Shown here: positions 31,349-44,100 of the stretch, in pieces
How the letters are laid out: each line of letters begins with the position of its first letter
Numbering within the stretch: position 1 is the first letter of the stretch
DNA from: Asterias amurensis
Taxonomy: Eukaryota > Echinodermata > Asteroidea > Forcipulatida > Asteriidae
Assembly (NCBI RefSeq): GCF_032118995.1
Contig: NC_092654.1
Span: forward strand, 15,057,784 to 15,121,783
Direction of reading: 5' to 3'
DNA length: 64,000 nt
Notes under the pieces: generated by a model
What the model was told of the DNA's origin: nothing
What the model saw: only the letters and a program-made list of their open reading frames with translations
The model's database searches: none
Program-made: the position numbers and the translations under genes

Positions 31349-33199
31349 TCTGAAACTAACGTGGGGTTCTATCTTTTTCTACAAAGCTGTTTTGTTACAA
31401 GGAAGACAGAAGGGGATTTCTGTTCTTTATCAAAACAAAAGGGGGTTTCTGTCTTTTTTGTTTGCTAAGACTCTTCAGTATTATCCACTATAATATCTAT
31501 CTAAAGTTAATAGTTGTTGCTTGCCATGTGTTATATACTACATTCCATCAGTCATTCACATGATTTTGAAACATTCAGTTAATGTTCCAGAGTGGGTTCA
31601 GTCAACAGTAAAATTCACTGTTGTAAAAAAATATATGTACAAGGTAGCAAAACCCTTAAACAACCAAAGCACATCCATTTGCCCGATATTCTTAGCCAGA
31701 GAAAGGGAACTATAGCAAGAACATTCAACAAGTATTAGTTATCTCAAAAAAAGCGAGACATATCTTATCTCCAAGTTAGCAAAGAAAAGATTTGAATTTC
31801 TCATCTGACTTTTAAAAACCAGCATAACTGGAGGAAATTTATCTATAAATACTTTGTAATATGAGTTGTCTAATGTTGGCAAATAATGTGGTTATTTAAT
31901 CATACAATTACTGTGTAACATCTCAAAATCACTTGGTGGGAAACTACAATTCTACAATTTCGTTGCTATAATGTCTTATAATTATCTTTAAATAAAACCC
32001 ATAAATTTATAAAATTCAGTTCCAAATCAGAGTGAAGTGGATATATATATTTATTCAAAACATTGAATCATGCATTAATATTAGAGCTGTTTCTTCTATC
32101 GATCCGTCAATAATTTTAACATCAACTGGGTTATGACTAAAGGAAATTGCACATTCTAGGGGATTACTTTTTATAGGGAAAAGTGCTAACTGTACTATGT
32201 ATTGTAAAATTACTTAGTTCGGGTTTCCGCACTGTTCGCTGCAGCCTGAAACAGTATGCATATTTTATTATGTAAACGGGCCTATAAGCCATACCAATAT
32301 CTTAATATACTCCATAACAAACCAAAGATGAAGTATGTCTATAAAAACATTTCACTCACTAAAATGATAAGTTTCTATAAAAAAAGGTTGTCTTGTTGTC
32401 CAGAAATGGAATTCTTGCACTTAATTTATTTTAATAAAATTATAAATTTTCAAAATTTCAGTTACTTAGTCAACTTTTATAAGCACAATCTTTGCAGGAC
32501 AATTGGAATGATTATATCATTCAAAATAAACATTTTCCAATAATTGGTTTTAAAAAACTAAATTTTATCAGAAATGCTTTAAATTATACTAAATCAACAA
32601 ATAAAAATGGTTTAACCAAAGGAGCATTAAAAAAAAGACTGGGGGTATAACTGATTCTTCCATTTCAAATAAAACTAAACCAATTAGTTCAAGGATAAAA
32701 TCTAAGTGGCCATTACTAGCAATGTCTCATCTTAATTTAATAATTAGTTTATCACTCTGCAAATTAATTTGAAGGCTACATATAAAATAAGAAAAGCCTG
32801 CGCAAAAAGAAGAATGAGTCTTTGTCCAATTCGACCTCATTCCAGTGAAAGCCCATGTCTGAACAATGAGTACAAAATACTGTGTATACTTAACACAGTA
32901 TACTGACACTTAATAATGTATCTGGTGTGTATGTCTAGTTTGAATCCAATTCCAAGATTATTAATTTATATACAACAGCAAATATTCAAAAAATTGGGTG
33001 TAGGGTATTTTATATGGACTTGTTTTAAAAGATGTGGTTTTCAATGGGTTTGTTCAATGCTATAAGAACAACTTAATTGACTCATCTCAGCACATCACTG
33101 AAGTCACTACATAATATGTACATAATCCCAGTATTTGGGATATTATCATCATAGAGTAACTTACTCTATGTTATCACTAATACTGGGATCGTGTACATA

Positions 33200-33530
33200 A
33201 GCTGTGGAATGAGGTGCAAGCTGGGCCAAAATTCCTGGCTTTGCTTATTGCCAAATTCTGTGCTTACTGTCACCATTCTCCACTTACTTTGCAAGCACCA
33301 AATTCCGTCCTTAGTTTGTGTAAGCCTAGTAAGGTGGAGCAAGCAAAAACTCCCTGCTTAACCGTGAAGTCTTGTAGTAATTTTATCATGGAATTCCCTG
33401 CTTCCAGAAACACAAATTATTTGCTTAGATGTAAGAAGATTAGTAAGAAGAGCCACGAAATTTGGCCCGATCTAGTTAATGACTAAACTTTGTCACTAAC
33501 TAGACCACCAAGCACCCCATTCCACAGCTA
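33200..33530. mobile_element. MITE-like inverted repeat
   Basis: Outer GCTGTGGAATGAGGTGC pairs with GCACCCCATTCCACAGC, and the inner GGGCCAAAATTCC pairs with GAAATTTGGCCC. The interior is unrelated to other families here. Confidence 0.6.
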
Positions 33531-34138
33531 ACAGGCAAAGTAATCCATTCATCTATAGTAGGTATGATGTGAATTGTGAATGTTACAACAGGTGTACTTT
33601 AATTTTTAGTTTTGCTTTTACTAATGAAGTCACATTTCCTATTGGTGGGTATTGCCTGACTGAGTACTGAACAAAGAACGAATACAAACATTTTTATACC
33701 TTCCAAAAAATTGGTGTATACTCACAAGCATGCGTGAAAGACTTTGTACAAGAACGTACTTTGCGGTATGAAATATTTAATAATTATAGTCTGTATAATA
33801 GTTACATAAAGATGCACAAGATTGCATTGTACAATTTTTTATATGAGAATCTTGCATTGCTGGAATGTATTTTAAGGTTATCAGATAAATTATTTGGTTA
33901 ATATTATAATCATGAATATTGATTACTACTATTATACACAGCATGGAATATTGAGATTGGTAATAAATTAAGTTATTATCAGTGATTGCCCGTTTTAAAC
34001 CCATTATGACATACACAAAATTTTCCTTGCTGTCCTAGAATTAAAAACATATATGGAATCCCAAAAAGACCAAACATTAGCATCACAACAAGTTTGATTT
34101 ACCTCCACCCAAGCTGCAATAATTTGCATAATACACGG

Positions 34139-34370
34139 TTAAAGACATTGGACACTATTGGTAGTATTGTCAAAGACCAGTCTTCTCACTTGGTGTATCT
34201 CAACATATGCATAAAATAATGAACCTGTCAAAATTTGAGCTCAATTGGTCTTCGAAGTTGCGAGATAATAATGAAAGTAAAAACACCCTTGCCACACAAA
34301 GTTGTGTGCGTTAAGATGATTGATTTTGAGACCTCAAATTCTAAATCTGAGGTCTCGAAATAAAAAAAAA
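34139..34370. mobile_element. MITE family A, half copy
   Basis: Begins TTAAAGACATTGGACACTAT and follows the family through CTCAAATTCTAAATCTGAGG, then stops. The right half is replaced by unrelated sequence. Confidence 0.75.
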
Positions 34371-34649
34371 CGGTAACTTCAACCAGAATGGGATACTTTT
34401 GAGACGCTGGTGGCAGCAGACATAACAGTCTTTTTTTTTTGTGGCTCTGAACGTGCGTAGGTCTGAGCACGCGCACTACTGGTGAAAGCTGTGAAAAAGG
34501 ACCGGCCCAAAATCTCCCTTTACCTGTTTGCATTCCCTTCTGTACACCGCTCTACCCATGTGGCTTGTGACTTCATAGGAATACCAAGTAATCAAATCAC
34601 AAGGGAAACATATGAGTGGGTAGATTTTATCATTTTGGTTTGAACAAAA

Positions 34650-34735
34650 ACAAGAACAGGACTTGAACCTCCGATCGCTGGGTTAACGTGCCGGTGCTCT
34701 ACCAACTGAGCTACATAAAGCCCTAGAGGCTTCTG
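34650..34735 (-). repeat. tRNA-like sequence, probably SINE- or MITE-associated
   Basis: Reversed, it reads TAGCTCAGTTGGTAGAGCAC and then GGAGGTTCAAGTCCTG, strong A and B boxes. The anticodon stem does not pair, so it is not called a functional tRNA. A degraded relative lies at 62565-62640. Confidence 0.5.
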
Positions 34736-34899
34736 ACATCAGAAAATGCTTACAAGTGAAGAAAACATTATATATCTTATCTTGATTTAAAATGTCCATT
34801 TCATAAAAATATTGCATCATAATTTGCTTAAAATACAAGGTTTGTGTTTTTTTGGATGGAACATTCTATTGCCCTGTGAATCCAAGAGATGGGATGATT

Positions 34900-35095
34900 G
34901 GGACCAATTTCATTAAAGCTGTTTAGCAGAAGTTCTGCTTAGCAAAGGATTTTGCTTAGCAAAACATGAGTGGGTCACCAGTCGCAACAATGTAAACTAT
35001 ATGGAATGTTGTCTGGTAACCTGTTTTTGCAAAGCAATATTTTCCTATGCTTGGCAGGTTTCCTTGCTTACGAGCTTTATTAAATTGGACCCTGG
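34900..35095. mobile_element. MITE family C
   Basis: GGACCAATTTCATTAAAGCT at the left and GCTTTATTAAATTGGACCCT at the right, with GCTTAGCAAA motifs inside. Confidence 0.75.
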
Positions 35096-35122
35096 TGAGT
35101 TACCAGTAGAGTGATGACAGGA

Positions 35123-35196
35123 TTACACTACGCCTGCTACACCTCGGTCTTCAGTCTCAATCACTGGAAGAGTTACTTCCGCTGTTTGCTCTCCAT
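35123..35196 (-). CDS. MYRIP: MYRIP-like alternative terminal exon (distal end)
   Basis: Acceptor TTTTCCCCCTAAAG. Two bases complete an Asp codon with the previous exon, then GEQTAEVTLPVIETEDRGVA, GVV and TAA. The phase match to 36448 supports it. Confidence 0.65.
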
Positions 35197-38100
35197 CTTT
35201 AGGGGGAAAACATGACAATTGTTAGAATCTTGCTTATATATTATTGTATAATTTGACTCTTTATTCCAATCCATCTCAAATAGGTTAAAAGTGCAAGTGC
35301 ATTTTCAACATTGGAAACTGTTACAGACACTGGACACTATTGGTTATTGTCAAAGACAAGTTTTCTCACTTGGTGTATCTCAACATATGCATAAAATAAC
35401 AAACCTGTGAAAATTTGAGCTCAATTGGTCGTCGAAGTTGCGAGATACTAAAGAAAAAACACCCTTGTCACACAAAGTTATGTGTTTAGACGGTTGATTT
35501 CGAGAACTCAAATTCTAAACTTGAGGTCTCGAAATCAAACTCATGGAAAATTACTTCTTTCTCGAAATCTACGTCACTTCAGAGGGAGCCGTTTCTCACA
35601 ATGTTTTATACCCTCAACCTCTCCCCATTACTCGTTACCAAGTAAGGTTTTATACTAATAATTATTTGAGTAATTACCAATAGCGTCCACTGCCGTTTAT
35701 AAAGTGCACAAGTTTGTTTATTTCACCCACTAAATAAATAGTTTCATCTTGAAACACTGTCTGAATCCAAGACAATAGCATTTAAAACTCTCTGAAACCA
35801 CTCCTGCTTTTTCTGATTCCCACAATTAGAAAAACTAATTATGTTTTTTGTTTTTTTGGGGGGGGGGGAGGGAGTTATCGAAAAACTGGGAATAAGTTGG
35901 GAACTTATTTACTCTTCCAAAAAACAATGTACTTTTAGTCTAATAATTCTTTATCAATCTTACGAATACTTTGAAGAGCAATTTTCTTTATCAAATATTT
36001 TCTTTAATATATTTATCAAAGAGCAAAGTGAGATTAATGAGACATTCCTCAAAGGAACACATTGCCTTATACCGGACGAGTTGGTCTTGGAAAAGCGTTT
36101 GTAACCGTTTGTTATAAAAAATCATATGGTTAAAAAGATGTGTTAAAAGTAGAATACAATGATCCACACACATTTGCCTCGAATTGTGTGGTTTCCTTTT
36201 ACTTTGCGAACTAACATGCTCGGCCATTTATGGGAGCCAAAAACTTTACTCCCATAAATGGCCGACCGTGTTTGTCGACGAGGTAAAAGGAAAACCACGC
36301 AATTTCGAGTGATACTTGGGTGGAACATTATATTCTACTTTTAAATTATCTTTCTAATCATATGCATTTTATAACAAATGGTTACAAACCCTCTTCAAAG
36401 ACCAACTGAACCGATTCAAGGCAACGTGTTCCTTTAAGTCTACTGACCTGTCACTGTGAGTGGAAGATTATCATTTGTACCAATAGACATATGAAGGGTT
36501 GAAATGTGGCGCTCAGTAATCTGTGAGAAATAAAAACAGCAATTAGGCTTCATCTACTGACCTAAAAGGATTAAACATCTCTTGACATCTATGGAATAAA
36601 TCATTTGTAAATTCTCTGTTGTAGAAGTATAGGTTTTTCGGTCAAATTCGGCAAATGAGCAATCAATTTCATTTTCATGCGTTCAAATTAAAGCTGTTTT
36701 GCCTCTCCGGTTGTTACTGCGTTTCAAATTCAGAATTCGGCCATTCAATTTCGTTTTGAGTCGAGTCAAATTCCTTTAGCAACCTGTTCAATTTACCTTT
36801 GCGTCATTCTTTTTTTCGTGACACATACGCCTCAAAAAGCTTCTGCGAATTTGAATGCTGCTTTGATGAATCAATAAATTTAATGATTATTTTGTTAAAT
36901 CGAATGACGCAACATTACCTTTGACTAATCCTAAAACGAAATCTAATGACCCTTTTTAGTAGCATTCGATTTCGCGCAAAATAGAATAGCTTGGTGGTTA
37001 ATAGGCTGCTCAGTTTCCGAAATTGATCGAGAAAACCTATATTATAAGTTGTCCTACAAGCTAATCTTCATCTTTAATGAGTAAAATATAATTTTACTTT
37101 GGTTTTAACGTTTATGATAGATTTAAAATATTACTTGTTGCTAAGTGTTCTCAATAGTTTCAAACAATACATGAGTAAATGACTGGTTTGTTCACCATGG
37201 ACTATGTACATATTTACAAATATTGTTCTTCTCTGGGCATACAATCTAAACTGTTCTCTATTAAGGCCGAAATATAGTCGGTCGCGCGATGGTCGGGCGT
37301 CGGAAATCTTGACGCGGGGTCATAAAAAGACACGTTTTTTAGGCCGCAGTCTTCGAACTGCGTGCAAGATTTCCGTCGCACGACCATCGCGCGACCGACT
37401 ATAAACCGGCCTTTAGCAGAGAGCAAGAAACAGTAATAGTTGGTAGTCCCAGCAGATTTCCTACATCCCCATGTAGTATTTAATATGCAGGACAGTTCAT
37501 TTATATGTAATCGCAAAAATCTACTTCGCAGAAAGATAAGTTCTCATGAAAAAATGTACACAGCAATATACACATAGTGTTACCGCAAACTGAATTATAC
37601 AACCTCACGATGCAACACCTCAATAACCCATAAAAAAAGTATCACACCATGTTACTTATCCAATAAAAGTATCACACCACGTTACTTTACCTCTGATTCA
37701 AAGTCAGTGCCTTCATCAGCTTCACTCATGAGTTTCAGTTTCTTTTCTGCAATGGAAACAGTAAAATGTCAAAGTCACTGAATTCTCTGAAAAGCAAACT
37801 TACCTCATACACCAACAACAACACTCGGCTACTACTGGCCTGTCTGCATAGGGTATAACTTTAGGGGGGCACCAAGGGAGTGCAGCATTGTTTAGATGGG
37901 TTCTTCTATGGGGGGCATGGTCTCTCTCCTCAATGTTGCACTGCTGTCTGCTAATGGTCTGCCTTTTTGGCAATCAAAGATGATGCGTTTCGAAATGCTC
38001 CTGCTTGGCCACACACATGCCCAGTAACTCAATTTCATGACTCTGCTAACTGCATAAACACCAGGGGCCAATTTCATAGAGCTGCTTAAGCAAAAGAAAA

Positions 38101-41100
38101 TTGCTTAAGCACGAAAATAGCTCTCTTATTTTACACATGTTACTGGCAAAAATGTCATGCCATATACATTGCTTGTGACTGGTGTTTAGCTGTTGTTTAC
38201 TTAGCATTTACAATTGAGTGGAGTCTTGGCCGGTTATCTGATTTTACTAAGCAAGGATTTTTTTGCTTAAGCAAACTTTTGTGCTTAAGCAGCTCTATGA
38301 AATTGGGCCCAGGAGGTTTGAAGTGACATATTATTTTTTAATGCTGGATCATAGTGTCATGTAGGCTAAACCTCGAGTAAAAAGACTTATTGAAAATGGT
38401 TTCCTCTTGAAGTTTAGAAATACATAATTTGTTGAAACCTTTTTACAAGTTGACAAAATGTTGGTATTCATGAAATGAATCAAACATCAAACATGATAAA
38501 GTTTTAAGTATATGAATGGTGCAAAGCCAGATGCCATGGTTCTGTTTAAAACCTTTGTTAGTAAACCAAACCCTTCTTCAGTGAAGATTTAGTGATGTGT
38601 TAGTATATGTATTTACCATTGTGGTAACATGCAACAAAAGACCTTTCCCATGAAATATAAGGTCACATCAGTGCGCACTAACAATAGCTGGTTGGAAAAC
38701 TGTGGGAACATCATGTATTTTCATGGAGCTAGAGGTGCTGGTGGTGTGACGCATAGGCGTTTGTGCGACTACCTAATGCACAACTCTAAGGCTTTCGCCA
38801 ATTAATAGTGTATGTACGCATGCGAGGATGTAGCATATTTCAAGGGAAGGGTTAATTCAATGACATGAAAAATTGAGTTTCCACAGTGAAGACAAATTTT
38901 ATTACTGAAAAAAAAGAAAAAAAGTCATGATGTTTAATTAAAATTTTAATATACTCAAGCTTTCCTTAATGACTTGATTAGTTTAGCTTGAAAGACTCTT
39001 TTCAGATGAGCATGGTTGTCCACCATCTCTGACTATGGATACAACGGCTGTATCTGAATTAGCAATTACAACTACAGCTAAGAGTGCTGCTAAAGATGTC
39101 TTATACTCAAATGAATGATGACACAGAAATCTAGCCGAAATCCAAAGTCATTATTTCGGACACAAAGCCTAACTCTATGATGAAAATGTCTGCAAATGTA
39201 TTTATCCCATTGGGACCCAGTTCCCCCTCCCCCCTCAGAACACTAGTACAGCAGCAGGAAAAGAAATTATTTCAAGGCACCTATTAAGTCATCTGTTGTG
39301 ATATAGATTTGCAAAAGACATGAATCCACATTCTTAGAGATAAGCCCTGTCCAAGGCTTGTTAAAAAAGCAATGGGAGCGAGGCTGTGACTAGATATACT
39401 AATACGGCGCGCTGCCCATGGTAGACAGGCTGATAACGAAGGGTATCTATACGGCGCGCTGCCCATGGTAGCGAGGCTATGACGAGAGGTATCTGTATGG
39501 CACGCTGCCCATGGTAGCGAGGCTGTGATGAGAGGTATCTATACGGCGCGCTGCCCGTGATAACGAGGCAGTGACGAGAGGTATCTATACGGCGCGCTGC
39601 CCATGGTAGCGAGGCTGTGATGAGAGGCATCTATACGGCGCGCTGCCCGCGATAACGAGGCAGTGACGAGAGGTATCTATACGGCGCGCTGCCCATGGTA
39701 GCGAGGCTGTGATGAGAGGTATCTATACGGCGCGCTGCCCGTGATAACGAGGCAGTGACGAGAGGTATCTATACGGCGCGCTGCCCATGGTAGCAAGGCT
39801 GTGATGAGAGGTATCTATACGGCGCGCTGCCCATGGTAGCGAGGCTGTGATGAGAGGTATCTATACGGCGCGCTGTCCATGGTAGCAAGGCTGTGATGAG
39901 AGGTATCTATACGGCGCACTGCCCATGGTAGCGAGGCTGTGATGAGAGGTATCTATACGGCGCGTTGCCCATGGTAGCAAGGCTGTGATGAGAGGCATCT
40001 ATACAGCGCGCTGCCAATGGTAGCAAGGCTGTGATGAGAGGCATCTATACGGCGTGCTTTCCATGGTAGTGAGGCTGTAATGAGAGGCATCTATACGGCG
40101 CGCTGCCCGTGATAACGAGGCAGTGACGAGAGGTATCTATACGGCGCGCTGCCCATGGTAGCGAGGCTGTGATGAGAGGTATCTATATGGCGCGCTGCCC
40201 GTGATGTTGAGGCAGTGACGAGAGGTATCTATACGGCGCGCTGCCCATGGTAGCAAGGCTGTGATGAGAGGTATCTATATGGCGCGCTGCCCATGGTAGC
40301 GAGGCTGTGATGAGAGGTATCTATACGGCGCGCTGTCCATGGTAGCAAGGCTATGATAAGAGGTATCTATACGCCGCGCTGCCAATGGTAGCAAGGCTGT
40401 GATGAGAGGCATCTATACGGCGCGCTGTCCATGGTAGCAAGGCTGTGATGAGAGGCATCTATACGGCGCGCTGTCCATGGTAGCGAGGCTGTGATGAGAG
40501 GTATCTATACGGCGCGCTGCCCATGGTAGCAAGGCTGTGATGAGAGGCATCTATACGGCCCGCTGTCCATGGTAGCAAGGCTATGATGAGAGGTATCTAT
40601 ACGGCGCGCTGCCAATGGTAGCAAGGCTGTGATGAGAGGCATCTATACGGCGCGCTGTCCATGGTAGCAAGGCTGTGATGAGAGGCATCTATACGGCGCG
40701 CTGTCCATGGTAGCGAGGCTGTGATGAGAGGTATCTATACTGCGCGCTGCCCATGGTAGCAAGGCTGTGATGAGAGGCATCTATACGGCCCGCTGTCCAT
40801 GGTAGCAAGGCTGTGATGAGAGGTATCTAAACGGTGCACCGCCCATTGTAGCGAGGCTGTGACGAGAGGTTTTTATCTGGCACACTGCCCCTGACCATAA
40901 TAGTTAGGTTGTGAAAAGATGTTTTGATATGGTGCCCTGCCCATAGCGTTTTCCACCAGTTTTCAAAACGTTCACCCCTAATAAGCATCTTTAGAAATCA
41001 AGAAAAGTCTAGATAAAAAAATTAATGAAAAAAAAACACTAACATGAATTACCAATAATATCATCACTAGTACAGAGCCGCCAACACTTGCAGTCAAGGA

Positions 41101-44100
41101 GATTTTATACAACAATCATAAAATCATGTGACATATTAAGACATTCAACATAACAGGGAAAACATTTCCATGATCAGAGAGTTTTGTCAAATGTTTTACT
41201 TAGAACATGGAAAGATTAGTATTATTGTCAGATTATTTTCAGCTTTTCTTCAAACATGTCAAAGCTTGTGCGGTGAACAAAATTACATGTAGTTAGTTAC
41301 ACATGTATTCTGCTGTCAAGTTACCCTAGACAAATCTTCTCCTCAGCCCCCCTCCACGAGAATGAAAATTGATATACATGTACACTGTCATCCTATCTCC
41401 ATACACCTATGATCCTAGGGAATAAATAATAAAGCAGTAACAGTTATTGTTTTCCATGTACAGCTTGTGTCTAAGGTGAATGATGTAATTATAAGTGAAT
41501 GCCCTGACTCTGTTACAGTAATTTGTTGCTGCACATTGGAGCATCGGAACATTGCCTTGAGGCGTTGGTAATAGGGTAGAGCCATAGCGTCCAGACATGC
41601 CAACCCGGTAATTGGGTTAGCTTCTGTAATGCATCCAGCCCATGCTGTAGAGATGTGGTCAGGCAATCAGCTACTCTCAGGGAGCCTATGACATGATATC
41701 CAATTGGTATTTGGCGTACCACGTAGGACAACACACCGCTAAGCCATGCGTGACGCAAGTAAGACAAACACGTCCCACCTCATCAAAGAGATGGCGAGAG
41801 TAGAGCTTTGAGTAATTCAATTTCTGGAGAAGTGACAAATGAAATTGAGCTAGAGATTTTGTATACTTATGGGGAGTGTACGTAGGCCGGAACAGACAGA
41901 AGACATGGTGTTAAAGGTGGTTTGCATAAACAACTATCTGTAGATGCATCAACACTTCCAACAAATCAAAATGATGATACAACAACATTCTACCTCCATG
42001 GTTAAACATTCTCATATTGTTAGAAGAGCTACAGGTAATATTTGTATGATGGACATTTATCATTGATGTTATCACACTGCCTTTGAGGCAAACCAACGGA
42101 AAATGCAGACCATGTATGCGCTTTGCGCAGGATGATGGCCAATGAGTAATGTTCCTTTGACCCCAAGCTGAGAGCGCCCTACTTAAATGGCATCATGCGC
42201 ATAAGGTCTACATAATTCTCTGTATTGATTTAGCATTATTGAGATCCATTTCAGATTGTTGTATAGGTTGTCCATGCTTAAGAGTTTTTAGGTGAAAACT
42301 TAAAGACACATTACTTGTGAAGACCTCATTCATGACAGTATGTATCATTACCAAAAACAATCAGCCTACTGAGACTTCCAAAGAATTTTGCTTAGGGCAT
42401 GATGATAAGTTCTTTATCTGTATCAATACATTAGCTGATGATTATGCAAAGTCGTCTAGAATTTGTGGGATGAATGACAGTTCTAAAACCTGGATAAGTG
42501 TAGATCAAAATGCAATGTGAATAAAATAGAGCAATGGGCAATCATGATAGATGTCGTGCCAATGCTATGATTCGGAATGGTGCAACCCTCAAGAACGAAA
42601 GAACCCCCGCAAGTCACCTAAACCCTCATGCTTTCTGAGTTTATTACGGTTGAATCGGTAATCCGGCCACACGGTCTCGTCGTCCCCTTCCTGTAGGTAT
42701 CGTATGATGACAGCATTGGAAGGCCGCAATGCCATGGTTACCTCGCACTTTGAGATACTGAAGGGCTCCCTCTGCCCTCCGTTGATGTCGCCATTGTCGT
42801 TGGTTATACCCATCTCAAGTTCAACCTCATCATCTTGAGGAAGTTCCTCTTGGTTCTTGTTGTTATTGCACTCGTTACTTTCAGGCTCTGGGGTTTTGGG
42901 AACATCCATGGTAAAGTCTACTGGGGAATCTACACGCTCACGTGGGATCTGTATCTGTATTGCAGGCCCGTAGGTAAACGGGACGTAACCTTCTGTTCAG
43001 GAAAGATGAGGGCATTCTACATAAAGATTTGTGTAACTAGCAAAAAAACAAAAAAGCTTTAGATTTTGAAACGTGATTACACTCTAACTTGAAGATAGTT
43101 GTTATTCTGTTCTTAAGGATGAAGGTATTCTACATAAAGGTTTGCTTTAAAGAGGACATTTGCAAGCAAAACAGAAAAGCTTTGTAGATTCCCAAACGTG
43201 ATTACACTTTAACATGAAGATAGATAGCCTTGTTCTTAAAGATGAAGACATCCTACATAAAGACTTGCTTTAAAGTGTAAGAAAATCAGAAAATTTGTGC
43301 AACTAATTGAGTCATCTCAGATTAAAGGGAAAGAAAAATCACTCAGAAGCTCAACGAATAGCAGTGTTATTTTAGGGCGTACAGAATACTTTCAGGAAAA
43401 AACACTGTAAGATTTAAGCAACTAACTGAGCTATCATAGCATTGGGAAAGAACTTGTGTGGGTAATTGCCAAATTTGAATTGAAAAATACAAATTGTATT
43501 CTTATCCTCAACGCAAAAACTAACATCTAATGCAAATACTTGGACTAAAAAACAAATATTATTTTTAATCCCGAAGCAAAAATTTAACAATTTCAAATTA
43601 TTTTGTTGAGTATATACCTGGGCTCGTTAGATTACACATTGCCACGGACACTGTAGCAAACTTTCCATCAGCCTGGTAGCCTGCTAGATCCATTGTTGAT
43701 TGTTCTCTTGAACGCTGTAGTGCTGATATCTGGGCCTCCACTGCAGCCACCTGGCAACATACCACAACCAAGAGAGCAAGAAATTAATTAATGGTAGATT
43801 TATTAAAGGCAGTAGACACTATTGGTAATTGTCAAAGACTAGCCTTCACAGTTGGTGTATCTCAACATACACATAAAATAAAAAACCTGTGAAAATTTGA
43901 GCTCAATCGGTCATCGAACTTGCGAGATAATAATGAAAGAACAAACACCCTTGTCTCATGAAGTTATGTGCATTTAGATGGTTGATTTCGAGACCTCAAA
44001 TTCTAAACCAGAGGTCTTGAAATCAAATTCGTAGAAAATTACTTCTTTCTCGAAAACTATGTCACTTCAGAGGGAGCCGTTTATAACAATGTTTTATACT

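Larger units (their letters stand above)
30206..35122. other. AT-rich non-coding region, possible MYRIP-like 3' UTR
   Basis: No exon with splice support on either strand. It holds a TTTA microsatellite (30538-30563), MITE family E (31172-31348), an inverted repeat at 33121-33192, a larger inverted repeat at 33200-33530 (GCTGTGGAATGAGGTGC / GCACCCCATTCCACAGC), half a family A MITE (34139-34370), a tRNA-like segment and a family C MITE. The minus-strand gene ending at 35123 probably has its 3' UTR here, but no single poly(A) signal stands out. Confidence 0.4.

Noticed and set aside
34650..34735. Functional tRNA gene (Val-like)
   Set aside because: A and B boxes are good, but the anticodon stem and acceptor stem do not pair. 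Related degraded copies suggest a repeat.
39284..39630. 89-codon minus-strand ORF with repeated SLPWAARRID
   Set aside because: It lies within the 46-bp minisatellite, whose length is not a multiple of three, so the frame changes from unit to unit. No coding signal.
41407..41767. Three overlapping minus-strand ORFs of 63-84 codons
   Set aside because: Different frames over the same stretch, no acceptor or donor in phase with the MYRIP-like exons and no recognisable motif.
42317..42520. Plus-strand ORF of 67 codons
   Set aside because: No neighbouring exon, no splice signals, and antisense to the tail of the MYRIP-like proximal form. Treated as chance.
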